Source: MWBF01 sp040772005
Lineage (GTDB): Bacteria; Chloroflexota; Anaerolineae; CG2-30-64-16
Reading direction: 5' to 3'
Assembly (NCBI GenBank): GCA_040772005.1
Contig: JAXGYZ010000012.1
Coordinates: 1 to 64,000, forward strand
DNA: 64,000 nucleotides
Under the pieces are notes generated by a model. That model was not told where the DNA came from, made no database searches, and worked only from the letters and a program-made list of their open reading frames with translations. Below, in pieces: positions 7,167 to 15,629 of this stretch; positions within the stretch are counted from its first letter, which is position 1; every line of letters starts with the position of its first letter. The translations under genes were made by a program, and so were the position numbers.

Positions 7167-9083
7167 TCAACCTGCAACCATATACGTTCCTGCGCGCGCA
7201 AAGCCCAGCTTCTCATAATACCCGCGCGTCCCGATGGCGGAGATGACGGCGAGCCGGTCGAAGCCCGCGGCGCGGGCGCGCGCCTGCGCCTCTGCGATGA
7301 GCCGGCGGCCCAGCCCCAGGTGCTGCGCCTCGCCTGCGCTGGCCGAGCCGATGCCGAGCGCCGGCCCATAGACGTGGACCTCACGAATCATCGCCGCGCC
7401 CGCGATCTCCGGCAGCGCATCCCATACTGCGCGCACCTCTGCCCGTGGCGCGTCAGCGATCGGCAGGGACAACCTTAAGAAACCGGCCAGCCGCCCACCC
7501 GGCGTCTCGTAGGAGAGAAACTGCTCCTGGGAGGTGTCCGTCTCGTAGGCGTGGACGGTCAGGCGCAGATCGCCGCCCTCGACCTCGCCGTGGCGCACCT
7601 CGCGGCAGCGCACGCAGCCGCAGGTCAGCCCGTGCGCAGCCATGTAGTCCTGGACGACCTGGCGCAGGTTGGACGTCTTGCTGCCTGCAACGATATCGTC
7701 CGCCGGGATGTCGCGGAACACCCGGTTCACCCGGCAGTAGGGGGGGATGGTGGCCTTGCATTCAGCCACAAGCGCGATCAGTTCGGGATCGGTGTAGGGG
7801 CGATATTCGCCCCGCCGCCACAGGTCGTAGAGTTCAGTGCCTTCGATGATGGAGCAGGGGTAAATCTTCAACTCATCGGGTCGCAGCGCCGGGTCAGACC
7901 AGAGGCGGGCGAAGTCCGCGCGGTCCGATTCCGGCGTCGCGCCGTGGAGGTTGGGCATCCAGTGGAGCAGCAGCTTGAACCCCGCGGCGCGCAGCAGCCG
8001 GACGGCCCGGCGCGCAGCTTCAAGGTCATGCCCGCGCTGGTTCAGGCTGAGGATGCGCTCGTCCAGGCTCTGCACGCCCAACTGCACTTTTGTCACACCC
8101 AGCCGCCGCAGGTGTTGAATCTCCGCCGCGGTGACCCAGTCGGGCCGCGTCTCGATGACGAGGCCGACGTTGCGGTGGGCAGCGGTCTCGTTGCGCGCCT
8201 GCGCCGCGATCAGCGTGTCCCAGTTGCCGTCTACCTCGCCCGCATCCTTCGACTGCGTCCGCATCGCGGTCGCATAGCGACCGCCAGGATGCGGCCTCCG
8301 CTCAGGATGCTCTGCCTGCGTGGCCTCGCCAGTCGAAGCATCCTGAGCCGGTGTGCGGCTCAACGTGGTGTACAAGTCCTCGTCGGTCGAAGCATCCTGA
8401 GCGGGTGTGCGGCTCACGGTAGTGTACACATCTTCGTCAGTCGAAGGATGCGCCTGCTCATTCATCGCGTCGAGGCAGCGGCGGATGAACCACTGGCGGT
8501 AGTTCTTCGAGTAGGTGCTCCACGTGCCGCCGAGAATCAGCAGCTCCACTTTCTCCGCGGTGTGACCCATCGCTTCGAAGGTTTGCAGCCGCGTGCGCAC
8601 CTGGAGATACGGGTCGAAGCCGCACTGCGCCGCGCGGCGCGCGCCCGGCTCGTTCGGCAGATAGCTCTTGGGCATCCCGGCGATGTCCGGACAGAAGATG
8701 CACCGGCCCGGACAGCCCGCGGGTTCGGTCAGCACCGTCACCGGCGCGACGCCCGAGGCCGTGCGCACCGGCTTCATCTGCAACCGGCGCAAGACGCCGC
8801 GCTCGAACGGCAGCTCGCCCGCCGCGGTCAACTGCTGGTACGCGGTGACCAGCTCGATCTTGGAGAAGAATCCGCCGTCGCCGGCGATGGGCGTTGCCCC
8901 TTTGCCCTCGCGCGGGTGCTGTGCTAAGATCCGCAGCAGGCTGTCCCGGTCCCAGGTGTCGGCCCGGCGCACGGCCTCGAAGATCGCCAGCAGCGTCCCA
9001 CGATATTGCTGCGCGTCGAAGTCACGCCCGCGCGGCTGCCAGGTGCGCTCTGTTTTCTCGTTCGGTAGATGTTGTTCAGCCAT
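7167..9083 (-). CDS. Elp3-type tRNA uridine-34 modification enzyme (radical SAM/acetyltransferase)
   Basis: The protein has 638 residues against about 540-560 usual for the family. Cys124, Cys128 and Cys131 (CPGRCIFC) form the radical-SAM cluster site, followed by the Elp3 pattern FDPYLQVRTRLQ, ELLILGGTWSTYSKNYRQWFI and ETRPDW. The C-terminal GNAT domain keeps VHVYGPALG, HLGLGRRLI and the ending AVISAIGTRGYYEKLGF, all typical of Elp3. It should acetylate/carboxymethylate C5 of the wobble uridine. Residues about 211-283 are an insertion absent from usual Elp3; its DNA is made of dispersed palindromic elements (8242-8451), yet the frame stays open. The start codon overlaps that of a divergent Trm9-like methyltransferase by two bases. 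Either the insertion is tolerated in a surface loop, or the enzyme is impaired. Confidence 0.93.
   Translation of the reverse strand: MAEQHLPNEKTERTWQPRGRDFDAQQYRGTLLAIFEAVRRADTWDRDSLLRILAQHPREGKGATPIAGDGGFFSKIELVTAYQQLTAAGELPFERGVLRRLQMKPVRTASGVAPVTVLTEPAGCPGRCIFCPDIAGMPKSYLPNEPGARRAAQCGFDPYLQVRTRLQTFEAMGHTAEKVELLILGGTWSTYSKNYRQWFIRRCLDAMNEQAHPSTDEDVYTTVSRTPAQDASTDEDLYTTLSRTPAQDASTGEATQAEHPERRPHPGGRYATAMRTQSKDAGEVDGNWDTLIAAQARNETAAHRNVGLVIETRPDWVTAAEIQHLRRLGVTKVQLGVQSLDERILSLNQRGHDLEAARRAVRLLRAAGFKLLLHWMPNLHGATPESDRADFARLWSDPALRPDELKIYPCSIIEGTELYDLWRRGEYRPYTDPELIALVAECKATIPPYCRVNRVFRDIPADDIVAGSKTSNLRQVVQDYMAAHGLTCGCVRCREVRHGEVEGGDLRLTVHAYETDTSQEQFLSYETPGGRLAGFLRLSLPIADAPRAEVRAVWDALPEIAGAAMIREVHVYGPALGIGSASAGEAQHLGLGRRLIAEAQARARAAGFDRLAVISAIGTRGYYEKLGFARAGTYMVAG
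8242..8451. repeat. Three palindromic elements inside elp3, two in 54-bp tandem
   Basis: One inverted copy (8242-8310, starting GCATCCTTCGACTGC and ending GCTCAGGATGC) is followed by two direct copies beginning at 8338 and 8392, each starting GCATCCTGAGC, with period 54. The second ends GTCGAAGGATGC at 8451. Because 54 is a multiple of three, the protein gains an 18-residue repeat (STDEDVYTTVSRTPAQDA and a variant). Confidence 0.85.
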
Positions 9084-9810
9084 GAAACCCGAAGTCTATG
9101 CGGCCCTGCTCGAACTGAACCGGGCCTTCTATACAAGATTTGCCGGGGATTTTGCGCGCACGCGGCAGAGCTGGCCCCCCGGCTACGATCTTATTTTACC
9201 CTATCTGGCCGGGGCTGCCAACGTCCTGGATTTGGGCTGCGGCAACGGGCGGTTCCTGGCCTACCTTGCGGGGCAGGGCTGGCGCGGGCATTACGTGGGG
9301 TTGGACGGCAGCGCCGGGCTCCTGGCCGAAGCGCAGCAGATGGCCGCCGGGCTGGATGGCGTCACCGCGCGCTTCGTGCAGGCTGACTTGCTCAACCCCG
9401 CGTGGCCGGCAGCCGCGGGCGGCTCTGCGGATGCGATCGTATGCCTGGCCGTGCTCCATCACATCCCGACCGCAGCCGTCCGCCGCCGTATTCTGGCGGA
9501 GGCCGCGACGCTGCTCGCGCCGGGCGGCCGCCTGATCGTGTCTACGTGGCAATTTATGACTTCCGCGCGGCTGCGCCGGCGGGTGCTGCCCTGGGAGACC
9601 GTGGGACTCCGCGCGGATGATGTCGAGGCGGGGGACTACCTGGTGGCCTGGGGTGCAGGCGCGGCCGGACACCGCTACTGTGCGTTCATTGACGAGGCGG
9701 AGTTGCACCGGTTGGCGGCGGACGCGGGTTTACAAGTTGTGGCAACCTATCACGCTGACGGACATGAGGGCAATCTGAACCTGTACGGGGTGTACGCTAC
9801 TGCCAGGTGA
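9082..9810 (+). CDS. Trm9/ALKBH8-like SAM-dependent methyltransferase
   Basis: The protein has 242 residues. It is a class I methyltransferase with motif I VLDLGCGNGRFL (48-59), the acidic GLDGSAGLL, and a motif IV region CLAVLHHIPTAAVRRRIL followed by LLAPGGRLIVSTW. The N-terminus (FYTRFAGDFARTRQSWP) and the late HRYCAFIDEAELHRLA resemble the Trm9/ALKBH8 family, which methylates the carboxymethyl group on wobble uridine made through Elp3. It starts within the elp3 start codon on the other strand (shared CATG), so the two genes are divergent with no spacer. That context supports a role in the same tRNA pathway. A generic small-molecule methyltransferase is the alternative. Its 3' end overlaps the LysM gene by 14 bases. 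Confidence 0.8.
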   Translation: MKPEVYAALLELNRAFYTRFAGDFARTRQSWPPGYDLILPYLAGAANVLDLGCGNGRFLAYLAGQGWRGHYVGLDGSAGLLAEAQQMAAGLDGVTARFVQADLLNPAWPAAAGGSADAIVCLAVLHHIPTAAVRRRILAEAATLLAPGGRLIVSTWQFMTSARLRRRVLPWETVGLRADDVEAGDYLVAWGAGAAGHRYCAFIDEAELHRLAADAGLQVVATYHADGHEGNLNLYGVYATAR

Positions 9811-10942
9811 AGCGGAATTGCTCGCTGGGGGGGCTGGCTGTCTGGCCCGGCGCTTCCGGGCTGCCATGCCGCACCTGCACACGCCAGGTGAAATCGACGC
9901 CCGCACGGGACGTTCCGCGATACTCGGTCGGGAGCCGCCAGGTCGTAGATTTGGTCCAATATACGGCAGTCGGTGCATCCTCGTCCCCCGCCTTGAGCGT
10001 GACGACGTAATACTGGTCCGCCTCCAGGATGCCGACGGAGGTCCAACTCAGGAGGAGGTCGCCCTCACTTGCGACGACGCTCCCGTTGCCGGGGCTGAGG
10101 GGGACCGGTTCATCCAGGACCGGCTCCGGCGTGGGCGTCATCGTGACGGCGGGCATGACGGAGGTCGGCGCTGGCGTCGGCGTCTCGTTGCTGCGCGGGA
10201 CGAGAAGCGCCTGGCCGATGCGCAGCACGTCCGTCGCGCTCATCTTGTTGGCCTCGAGTATCCAGTCCACGCGGGAGCCGTAGCGCGTGGCAATCGCGCT
10301 GATGGTGTCGCCCGCCTTAACCACGTACATATACGCGCTGCTCTCAGGCGTGGGCGTCGCAGTCGCGCCGCCGCCCATCGGGCCTGCCACAGGGATGATC
10401 AACTCCTGGCCCACTGACAACCGGCCATCTGCGGAGAGCTCATTGGTCTGAATGATGTCCTTGACCGTTGAGCCGAACTTCTGCGCGATCGCAATGACCG
10501 TATCCCCGCGCTCGACTTTGTAGCGCGTCGGCGGCGCAGGCGTGGCGGTGGGCGTGGTCGGCGCAGATGTCAGGGTCGGCACAGGGGTGACGGTCGGCGG
10601 CAGCGTGGGCGTGGCTGTCGGCAGGTCTTCTGCCACCAGCGCCAGTAACTCCGCAGCCGGCGTCGTTTGCGGGGCAAGCGCGACCGACTGGTTGCGCGCT
10701 TGGCTGGCCAGCAAGTCTTCAGGAACTTCGAGGCCCCGCACCCACCACAAGATCAGCACGCCGGCGATGGCGGCGAACAGAAACAGGTCGGCCCAGGGAA
10801 CGCGAAGCTGCCGTCTGGGTGCGCTGTCGAGCGCTGCGCCGCAGAAGAAGCAAGTTTCCGCTTTCTGAGCCACGCGCGTGCCACACTGAGCACAGACGCG
10901 GTCGCGGCCATAATGAGTGCGAGGAACGTCGGGGCGGCTCAT
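9797..10942 (-). CDS. Zinc-ribbon, membrane-anchored protein with two LysM domains
   Basis: The protein has 381 residues. Two CxxC pairs (CAQCG and CFFCG, about 17-36) form an N-terminal zinc ribbon, followed by one transmembrane helix (about 50-68) and a Thr/Pro-rich linker. Two LysM domains come next: YKVERGDTVIAIAQKFG and YVVKAGDTISAIATRYG, each with the following N-G-L..GQ.L.IP pattern. The C-terminal 110 residues look like a beta-sandwich (fibronectin-like) domain beginning PVPLSPGNGSVV. LysM domains bind peptidoglycan or chitin, so the protein probably tethers the cell wall to the membrane. It is the last gene of a minus-strand group, six bases after the large membrane protein gene. Confidence 0.85.
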   Translation of the reverse strand: MSRPDVPRTHYGRDRVCAQCGTRVAQKAETCFFCGAALDSAPRRQLRVPWADLFLFAAIAGVLILWWVRGLEVPEDLLASQARNQSVALAPQTTPAAELLALVAEDLPTATPTLPPTVTPVPTLTSAPTTPTATPAPPTRYKVERGDTVIAIAQKFGSTVKDIIQTNELSADGRLSVGQELIIPVAGPMGGGATATPTPESSAYMYVVKAGDTISAIATRYGSRVDWILEANKMSATDVLRIGQALLVPRSNETPTPAPTSVMPAVTMTPTPEPVLDEPVPLSPGNGSVVASEGDLLLSWTSVGILEADQYYVVTLKAGDEDAPTAVYWTKSTTWRLPTEYRGTSRAGVDFTWRVQVRHGSPEAPGQTASPPSEQFRFTWQ

Positions 10943-10948
10943 ATCTGG

Positions 10949-12871
10949 TTAGAGAGTACCATCATCTCTCGGTTTCGGCAAATCTCGCAAAGGCAGCAGC
11001 AGAAGCATCACCACCCCGGCCAGTGCGGCCAGTGATATCAGCGCGGCCGTCCGGCGGACGGGCGTTGGTCCGAACCGGACCTCGACCGTGTGTTCGCCGG
11101 CGGGCACGTCCACGCCGATCAGCCCGTTCGGTGGGTCGGGAGCAATCGGGACCGGCTGGCCGTCCACCCACGCCTGCCAGCCGGGGAAATAGTAGGTGTA
11201 GAAGCGCAGCCGCGCGGGACCTGCTGCGCGCACCACGGCAGACGCGGAGAGCGGGCCTGCCTCCTGCGACACAATCTCCGCCGCGCCTCCGATCACCGCG
11301 GCGCGGCGCAGCGGCTCGCCCGCGAGATACTGGGCGATGAGGGGCGAATCTTCGTCCAGCGCCATGCGTTCCGACCAGCTCGTCATCCCGCGCATGTCGG
11401 GATAGTCCAGCTCGAACTCGAGCACCGCGACGGGCTGCTCGTCCTGCGGGCGAATCGGGACGAGCTGCGGCACGGTGTAGGGCAGGCTGGCGACAATCAG
11501 GAGGGCCGCCAGCCCATAGACATAGGGGCTGATGCGCCGCGCAGGGACCGTCTGCCGCTGCTCCAGCCAGTGCACGCCCGCGCCGGCCAGCAGCGCCAGC
11601 GTGAACACGGTCACCGCAAGCAGCCGCCAGGGAAACTGCACCATCTTGATGATAGAGAGGTTGTCCCAGATGAAGGCCGCGGCCGGCGTCATCACAAACA
11701 GCGCAATGGCGGTCGCGAGCACCAGGAACACCGCTTCCCCGCGGCGCGCGAGCTGGCCGGGCCGCGCGTCCAGCGCGGCTGCCACGCCGACGGCCGCAGC
11801 CACGATCACCACCAGCCCCAGTTGAAAGCTCATGCCGTCGCCCGGCCCCGGCACGGAATAGCCGAAACCCCAGCCGGGATCGAGGAACTGGAGGGGATAG
11901 ACGAAATGCTGCTCGTAGCTGTAATACGCGCCGACCCACTGCGCTTCGTTGATGTAATGGCGCTCCAACACCAGGGGCAGCAGGAAGATGCTCGCCAGGA
12001 GCCCGCCGAGGATGCCGCCCGCGAGCGTCCAGCCCAGGGGGCGCTGTAGTCCGGCCAGGACAGCGCGGCCGGGCTGACCGCGCCGGGCCAACAGGCTGCG
12101 GACGAGCAGGACCAGCATGAACCCGGCGAGCAGCGGCACAAACGACAGCACCGACACCGTGTGGCTGATCAGCAGCGCAGCCACGCCCAGCGCCGCGAGT
12201 GCGGCGCGCCGCGGGCCGGGCCGCTCCCACGCGTTCACGAGCGCGAGCAGCGTCCACGGCACGACGGCCAGGGCCATGAACTCGGCCAGCGCGGCGCGCA
12301 CGTAAATCTGTACGAGGTGATAGGGCGCGTAGGTGAACGCAATGCTGGCAATCAGCCCTGCGGACTCGCCCCACCAGCGCCGTGCCAGCCGGTACATGCC
12401 CAGGCCGCCCAGGAGAAAACCGACCGCCCAGGTCGCCTTGATGGCTGCGGTGAAGCCCAGTCCCAGCAGATGAAACGCCTCACCGATGAAGTAGGCCAAC
12501 GGTGCATAGATGAGCCAGAGCGGATATCCGAACCCGATTGCATGGTCCGGTCCCCAGACCGGCCACCACGCGCCTGCGCGGAAGGCCTGATCGAACTCGA
12601 TGAGGTAGAACACGCTGTGCCGCGCGTCGTGCGCCTTGTAGAAGTAGCCCGGCGCCAGCAGCGGCAGCACTGCCGGCAACGTCAGGAGCAGCACGAGCCA
12701 CACCATCGACGATGGGCGACGGACGCTGCGGGCACCCTTCGACTGCACTTCGCCGCCCGCTGAAGTGGGCGGTTGCGTTCCGCTCAGGATGCTTCCTGAA
12801 TCAGTTTCGGAGCATTCCCGTCGCTCATTCGGCGGGTTGGGGGTGACGGCCGGTTGAGTAGTATCGCGCAT
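10949..12871 (-). CDS. Large polytopic membrane protein, GT-C/YfhO-like
   Basis: The ORF encodes 640 residues. After the first 55 residues there are about 12-13 transmembrane helices and a C-terminal soluble beta domain with FYTYYFPGWQAWVDGQ, a hallmark of YfhO-like and 6-pyruvoyl-tetrahydropterin-synthase-related membrane proteins in glycan metabolism. The first loop carries FYKAHDARHSVFYL, where such proteins place acidic catalytic residues. A paralogue lies at 16610-18532. The first ~55 residues are charged and partly encoded by a palindromic element (12732-12792), so the true start may be inside; ATG at 12871 or the Met at about residue 57 are both possible. It lies eight bases after the TPR gene. 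Transfer of sugars from lipid carriers is a guess from the fold. Confidence 0.75.
   Translation of the reverse strand: MRDTTQPAVTPNPPNERRECSETDSGSILSGTQPPTSAGGEVQSKGARSVRRPSSMVWLVLLLTLPAVLPLLAPGYFYKAHDARHSVFYLIEFDQAFRAGAWWPVWGPDHAIGFGYPLWLIYAPLAYFIGEAFHLLGLGFTAAIKATWAVGFLLGGLGMYRLARRWWGESAGLIASIAFTYAPYHLVQIYVRAALAEFMALAVVPWTLLALVNAWERPGPRRAALAALGVAALLISHTVSVLSFVPLLAGFMLVLLVRSLLARRGQPGRAVLAGLQRPLGWTLAGGILGGLLASIFLLPLVLERHYINEAQWVGAYYSYEQHFVYPLQFLDPGWGFGYSVPGPGDGMSFQLGLVVIVAAAVGVAAALDARPGQLARRGEAVFLVLATAIALFVMTPAAAFIWDNLSIIKMVQFPWRLLAVTVFTLALLAGAGVHWLEQRQTVPARRISPYVYGLAALLIVASLPYTVPQLVPIRPQDEQPVAVLEFELDYPDMRGMTSWSERMALDEDSPLIAQYLAGEPLRRAAVIGGAAEIVSQEAGPLSASAVVRAAGPARLRFYTYYFPGWQAWVDGQPVPIAPDPPNGLIGVDVPAGEHTVEVRFGPTPVRRTAALISLAALAGVVMLLLLPLRDLPKPRDDGTL
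12732..12792 (-). repeat. Palindromic element inside the membrane protein gene
   Basis: An inverted copy of the window's dispersed element starts GCACCCTTCGACTGC and ends CCGCTCAGGATGC, with an inner palindrome CCGCCCGCT-GAA-GTGGGCGG. It encodes part of the N-terminal tail of the large membrane protein. Confidence 0.75.
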
Positions 12872-12879
12872 CGCAGGGA

Positions 12880-13536
12880 TCAGGCTGCCGTGTTGCGGGC
12901 CGGGGCAAATAATGCCACCGCCTGCTGATAGGCCGGCTGCGGCAGGTCCCCGTAGACCGTCGCCAGCCAGGCCAGGTCTTGCCGCATGGTCAGGAGGTCC
13001 TCCGGCGCGCAGTGACGGGCCGCGGTGCGGTAGGCTTCCAGCGCCGCGGCCGATTTCCCCTGCGCCAGCAGCGCATCCGCAAGGTCGAGATAGGCGAACT
13101 TGGGCAGCAGGCCGCTGGCGACAGCCGCGCGCGCGGCCTCTTCAGCCGCGGCTGGCCGGCGCTGTGCCAGCCGCACGACGGCCTCGGCCAGGTGGATGTG
13201 CGGGTCCTCCGGCGCAACGCCGAACGCTGCGGCGATCTGCACGCGGGCCTCGTTGACCCGGCCCAGCACGGCCAGCAGCTCGGCCAGGTTGCAGCGCGGC
13301 GCCGGTTCCAGCGGCAGCAGCTCGATGACGCGCTCGTAGACGGGCACGGCATCCTCCTTGCGTCCGACGCGCCAGAGGGTGTTGGCAAGCGCCCACAGGA
13401 TGCGCGGCTCGTCGGGCGCGAGCCATGCGGCGCGCTCGAAGGCGTCCAGCGCGGCCCGGTCTTTCCCGGCGCGCAGCAGCGCCTGGCCGCGCGCGGCCTC
13501 GTCCAGCCCGATGCGCGGGTCGATGGGTTGGCTCAT
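12880..13536 (-). CDS. TPR-repeat protein
   Basis: The protein has 218 residues made largely of tetratricopeptide repeats, about five helical pairs from residue 10 to 195 (for example ALLRAGKDRAALDAFERAAWLAPDEP and ALLAQGKSAAALEAYRTAARHC). There is no signal peptide or membrane segment, so it is probably cytoplasmic and binds another protein. Its ATG overlaps the stop of the upstream gene (ATGA at 13533-13536), which usually means translational coupling and similar amounts of both proteins. The upstream partner is the TIR-like protein, so a complex is plausible. I see no enzymatic motif. Confidence 0.82.
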   Translation of the reverse strand: MSQPIDPRIGLDEAARGQALLRAGKDRAALDAFERAAWLAPDEPRILWALANTLWRVGRKEDAVPVYERVIELLPLEPAPRCNLAELLAVLGRVNEARVQIAAAFGVAPEDPHIHLAEAVVRLAQRRPAAAEEAARAAVASGLLPKFAYLDLADALLAQGKSAAALEAYRTAARHCAPEDLLTMRQDLAWLATVYGDLPQPAYQQAVALFAPARNTAA

Positions 13537-14123
13537 AGCTCGTCGTCTCCGATCAGGCGGGCGCCGCGCACATCGTCCTTGCCGGGCGCGAGGATGACGC
13601 CGCCGCCGCCCGCACCGGTGGCCTTCGTCAGGGGCGTCTCCGGGCCGGGCCGCGGCTGGCCCTCCGCGCCGCTTCTCTCCAGCATGTTCAGATACCCGCG
13701 CAGCGTCTCGCCCTCGACCACGGTCAGCCCGTAGCGCTCGCCGTGGGCCAGCAGGAAGCGGCTGATGTCCAGCAGGAAGGCCCGGCGCAGCGCGGGCAGG
13801 TCGGCAAACCGCGTCCAGTCGAGCACCACGTTCTCCTGCAGGAACACCTGGCCTGCGGGCGTGCGGTTGGCCGCGCCGGCATAGCCGAAGATGGGTTTCT
13901 CGGTGCGCCGCGCCCACCAGACTTCCAGGCCGACCGGCGCGCTGATGTCCGGCCCCATGACGACGACAAAGAGGTGGCACTCCGCGACGGAATCCACATC
14001 GGGCGTGCGCTTGATGATCCAGCCCACGTTGACCGGCAGCTCGGCCAGCGCGCGGCCCAGCAGTTCCCGCGCCGGATCCTCGTGCGGGCCTGCGCTGATG
14101 AACAGGCGTACCTGTGTTGCCAT
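13533..14123 (-). CDS. Unknown protein with a TIR-like N-terminal pattern
   Basis: The protein has 196 residues. The N-terminal 110 residues read like an alpha/beta fold: VRLFISAGPHEDPARELLGRAL, then HLFVVVMGPDISAPVGLEVWWARRTEKPIFGYAG. The alternation of a hydrophobic strand with an acidic helix start and a later E-W-A-R helix is reminiscent of TIR or DUF4062-like domains, but I cannot confirm the catalytic Glu. The last 45 residues are Gly- and Pro-rich and probably disordered. It is coupled to a TPR gene by an ATGA overlap. The RBS is weak. A possible -10 (TATAAT, coding strand of 14176-14171) lies upstream. Function unknown. Confidence 0.65.
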   Translation of the reverse strand: MATQVRLFISAGPHEDPARELLGRALAELPVNVGWIIKRTPDVDSVAECHLFVVVMGPDISAPVGLEVWWARRTEKPIFGYAGAANRTPAGQVFLQENVVLDWTRFADLPALRRAFLLDISRFLLAHGERYGLTVVEGETLRGYLNMLERSGAEGQPRPGPETPLTKATGAGGGGVILAPGKDDVRGARLIGDDEL

Positions 14124-14259
14124 AAGGGGAAGAATCCTTGTCGAGTGAGCTATCTGTAGTTACCAGGAACATTATAGCATAGATAGCAGTCTCCCCGTTT
14201 GCCGGTGTACATGCAATAGCGGTATCATGCCCCGGTCATCTCACGTTCCGGAGCAAACT

Positions 14260-15525
14260 ATGACTTCCCTGGATCTTTCCTTTGTCCGCAGCCAGTTTCC
14301 TGCGCTGGCGTTGATGGACGGCGGCCGGCCCGCCGTCTACTTCGATGGGCCCGGCGGGACGCAGGTGCCGCAGCGCGTCATCGATGCGATGAGCAGCTAT
14401 CTTGTCCACATGAACGCGAACCACGGCGGCGCGTTCCGCACGAGCCGCGAGAGCGATGCGCTCCTGGCGGCTGCACACGCAGCCATGGCCGACCTGCTCA
14501 ACGCGGCGGACCCGCATGAAATCACGTTCGGTGCGAACACGACCACGCTGACCTTCGCGTTCAGCCGCGCCATCGCCCGCGACCTCAAACCGGGAGACGA
14601 GATCATCGTCACGCGGCTCGACCACGACGCCAACCGCGCGCCCTGGCTCGCGCTGGCCGAGCAGGGCATCGTCGTCCGGGAGGCCGACTTCGACCCGGCG
14701 GACTGCACGCTGCGGCTGGATGACCTGGCCGCGCTGCTCAGCCCGCGGACGAAGGTCGTGGCCGTCGGCTACGCCTCGAACGCGGTCGGCACCATCAACC
14801 CGATTGCGCGCATCGCGGAGATGGTCCACTCGGTGGGCGCGCGGCTGTGGGTGGACGCGGTCCATTACGTGCCGCACGGCCCGGTGGATGTGCAGGCGCT
14901 CGGCTGCGACTATCTGGTCTGCTCGCCGTACAAGTTCTTCGGCCCGCACAGCGGCGTCGTCTGGGGCCGCTACGAGCTGCTGGAGCAGTTGCGCGCGTAC
15001 AAGGTGCGGCCCGCGGGCAACCGGCCGCCCGACAAATTCGAGACGGGCACGCAGGCCCATGAGGCGCAGGCGGGCGTACTGGCTACGGTGGAATACCTGG
15101 CGGAACTGGGCGAGGCCTGTGCCGCGCACGTCAGCGGCGACTTTACCCGTTACACGGGCCGCCGGCGGGCGCTCAAGCAGGCCATGACGGCTGTCCAGGC
15201 GTATGAGCGCGGGCTGTTCGAGCACTTCGTGGCCGGACTGCTGGCGATCCCCGGGCTCAGCTTCTACGGCATCCGCGACTTCGGCGCGTTCGACCGGCGC
15301 ACGCCGACCGCGGCATTCCGGCTGGCCGGGCATCACCCGGATGAAGTGGCGGAGCACCTGGCGCGGCGCGGGGTCTACGTCTGGTCGGGCAACTTCTACG
15401 CGGTGGCCGTCACCGAGCGGCTCGGGCTGGAGGAGAGCGGCGGCGTGGTCCGCGCGGGCCTGGCCCACTACAACACGCGCGAGGAGGTGGATTACTGCCT
15501 CGCGTGCCTGCGCGAGCTCGCATAA
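14260..15525 (+). CDS. Class-V PLP-dependent enzyme, cysteine-desulfurase-like without the active Cys
   Basis: The protein has 421 residues. ATG at 14260 is preferred because GGAG precedes it and the family pattern (VRSQFPAL...YFDGPGGTQVP) begins there. Lys225 in CSPYKFFGP is the PLP lysine, and the aspartate of WVDAVHY pairs with the ring nitrogen. It fits the cysteine-desulfurase-like group related to SufS/CsdA. Where SufS has the mobile loop with catalytic Cys, this protein has GNFYAVAV and no cysteine, so desulfurase activity is doubtful. The reaction is likely on another amino acid or amine. It stands alone, facing away from the TIR-like/TPR operon. Confidence 0.87.
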   Translation: MTSLDLSFVRSQFPALALMDGGRPAVYFDGPGGTQVPQRVIDAMSSYLVHMNANHGGAFRTSRESDALLAAAHAAMADLLNAADPHEITFGANTTTLTFAFSRAIARDLKPGDEIIVTRLDHDANRAPWLALAEQGIVVREADFDPADCTLRLDDLAALLSPRTKVVAVGYASNAVGTINPIARIAEMVHSVGARLWVDAVHYVPHGPVDVQALGCDYLVCSPYKFFGPHSGVVWGRYELLEQLRAYKVRPAGNRPPDKFETGTQAHEAQAGVLATVEYLAELGEACAAHVSGDFTRYTGRRRALKQAMTAVQAYERGLFEHFVAGLLAIPGLSFYGIRDFGAFDRRTPTAAFRLAGHHPDEVAEHLARRGVYVWSGNFYAVAVTERLGLEESGGVVRAGLAHYNTREEVDYCLACLRELA

Positions 15526-15542
15526 GGCAATTGCAGAACGTT

Positions 15543-15628
15543 ACGCAGATGAACGCTGATAGGACTGGTCGAGATTACCGTAGTACAAAATGAATCATGA
15601 AGCTCAGTCTAATCTGCGTCATCTGCGT
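15543..15628. repeat. Degenerate inverted repeat between convergent genes
   Basis: Left arm ACGCAGATGAACGCTGAT and right arm AATCTGCGTCATCTGCGT are imperfect reverse complements with about 50 bases between them. It lies between two convergent gene ends (15525 and 15630), so it may act as a transcription end point, although no U-tract is seen. Confidence 0.6.
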
Positions 15629-15629
15629 G

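Noticed and set aside
12880..14172. One long 430-codon gene covering the TPR region
   Set aside because: Its first half is out of frame with the TIR-like gene, which has its own coherent product; the ATGA overlap shows two genes.
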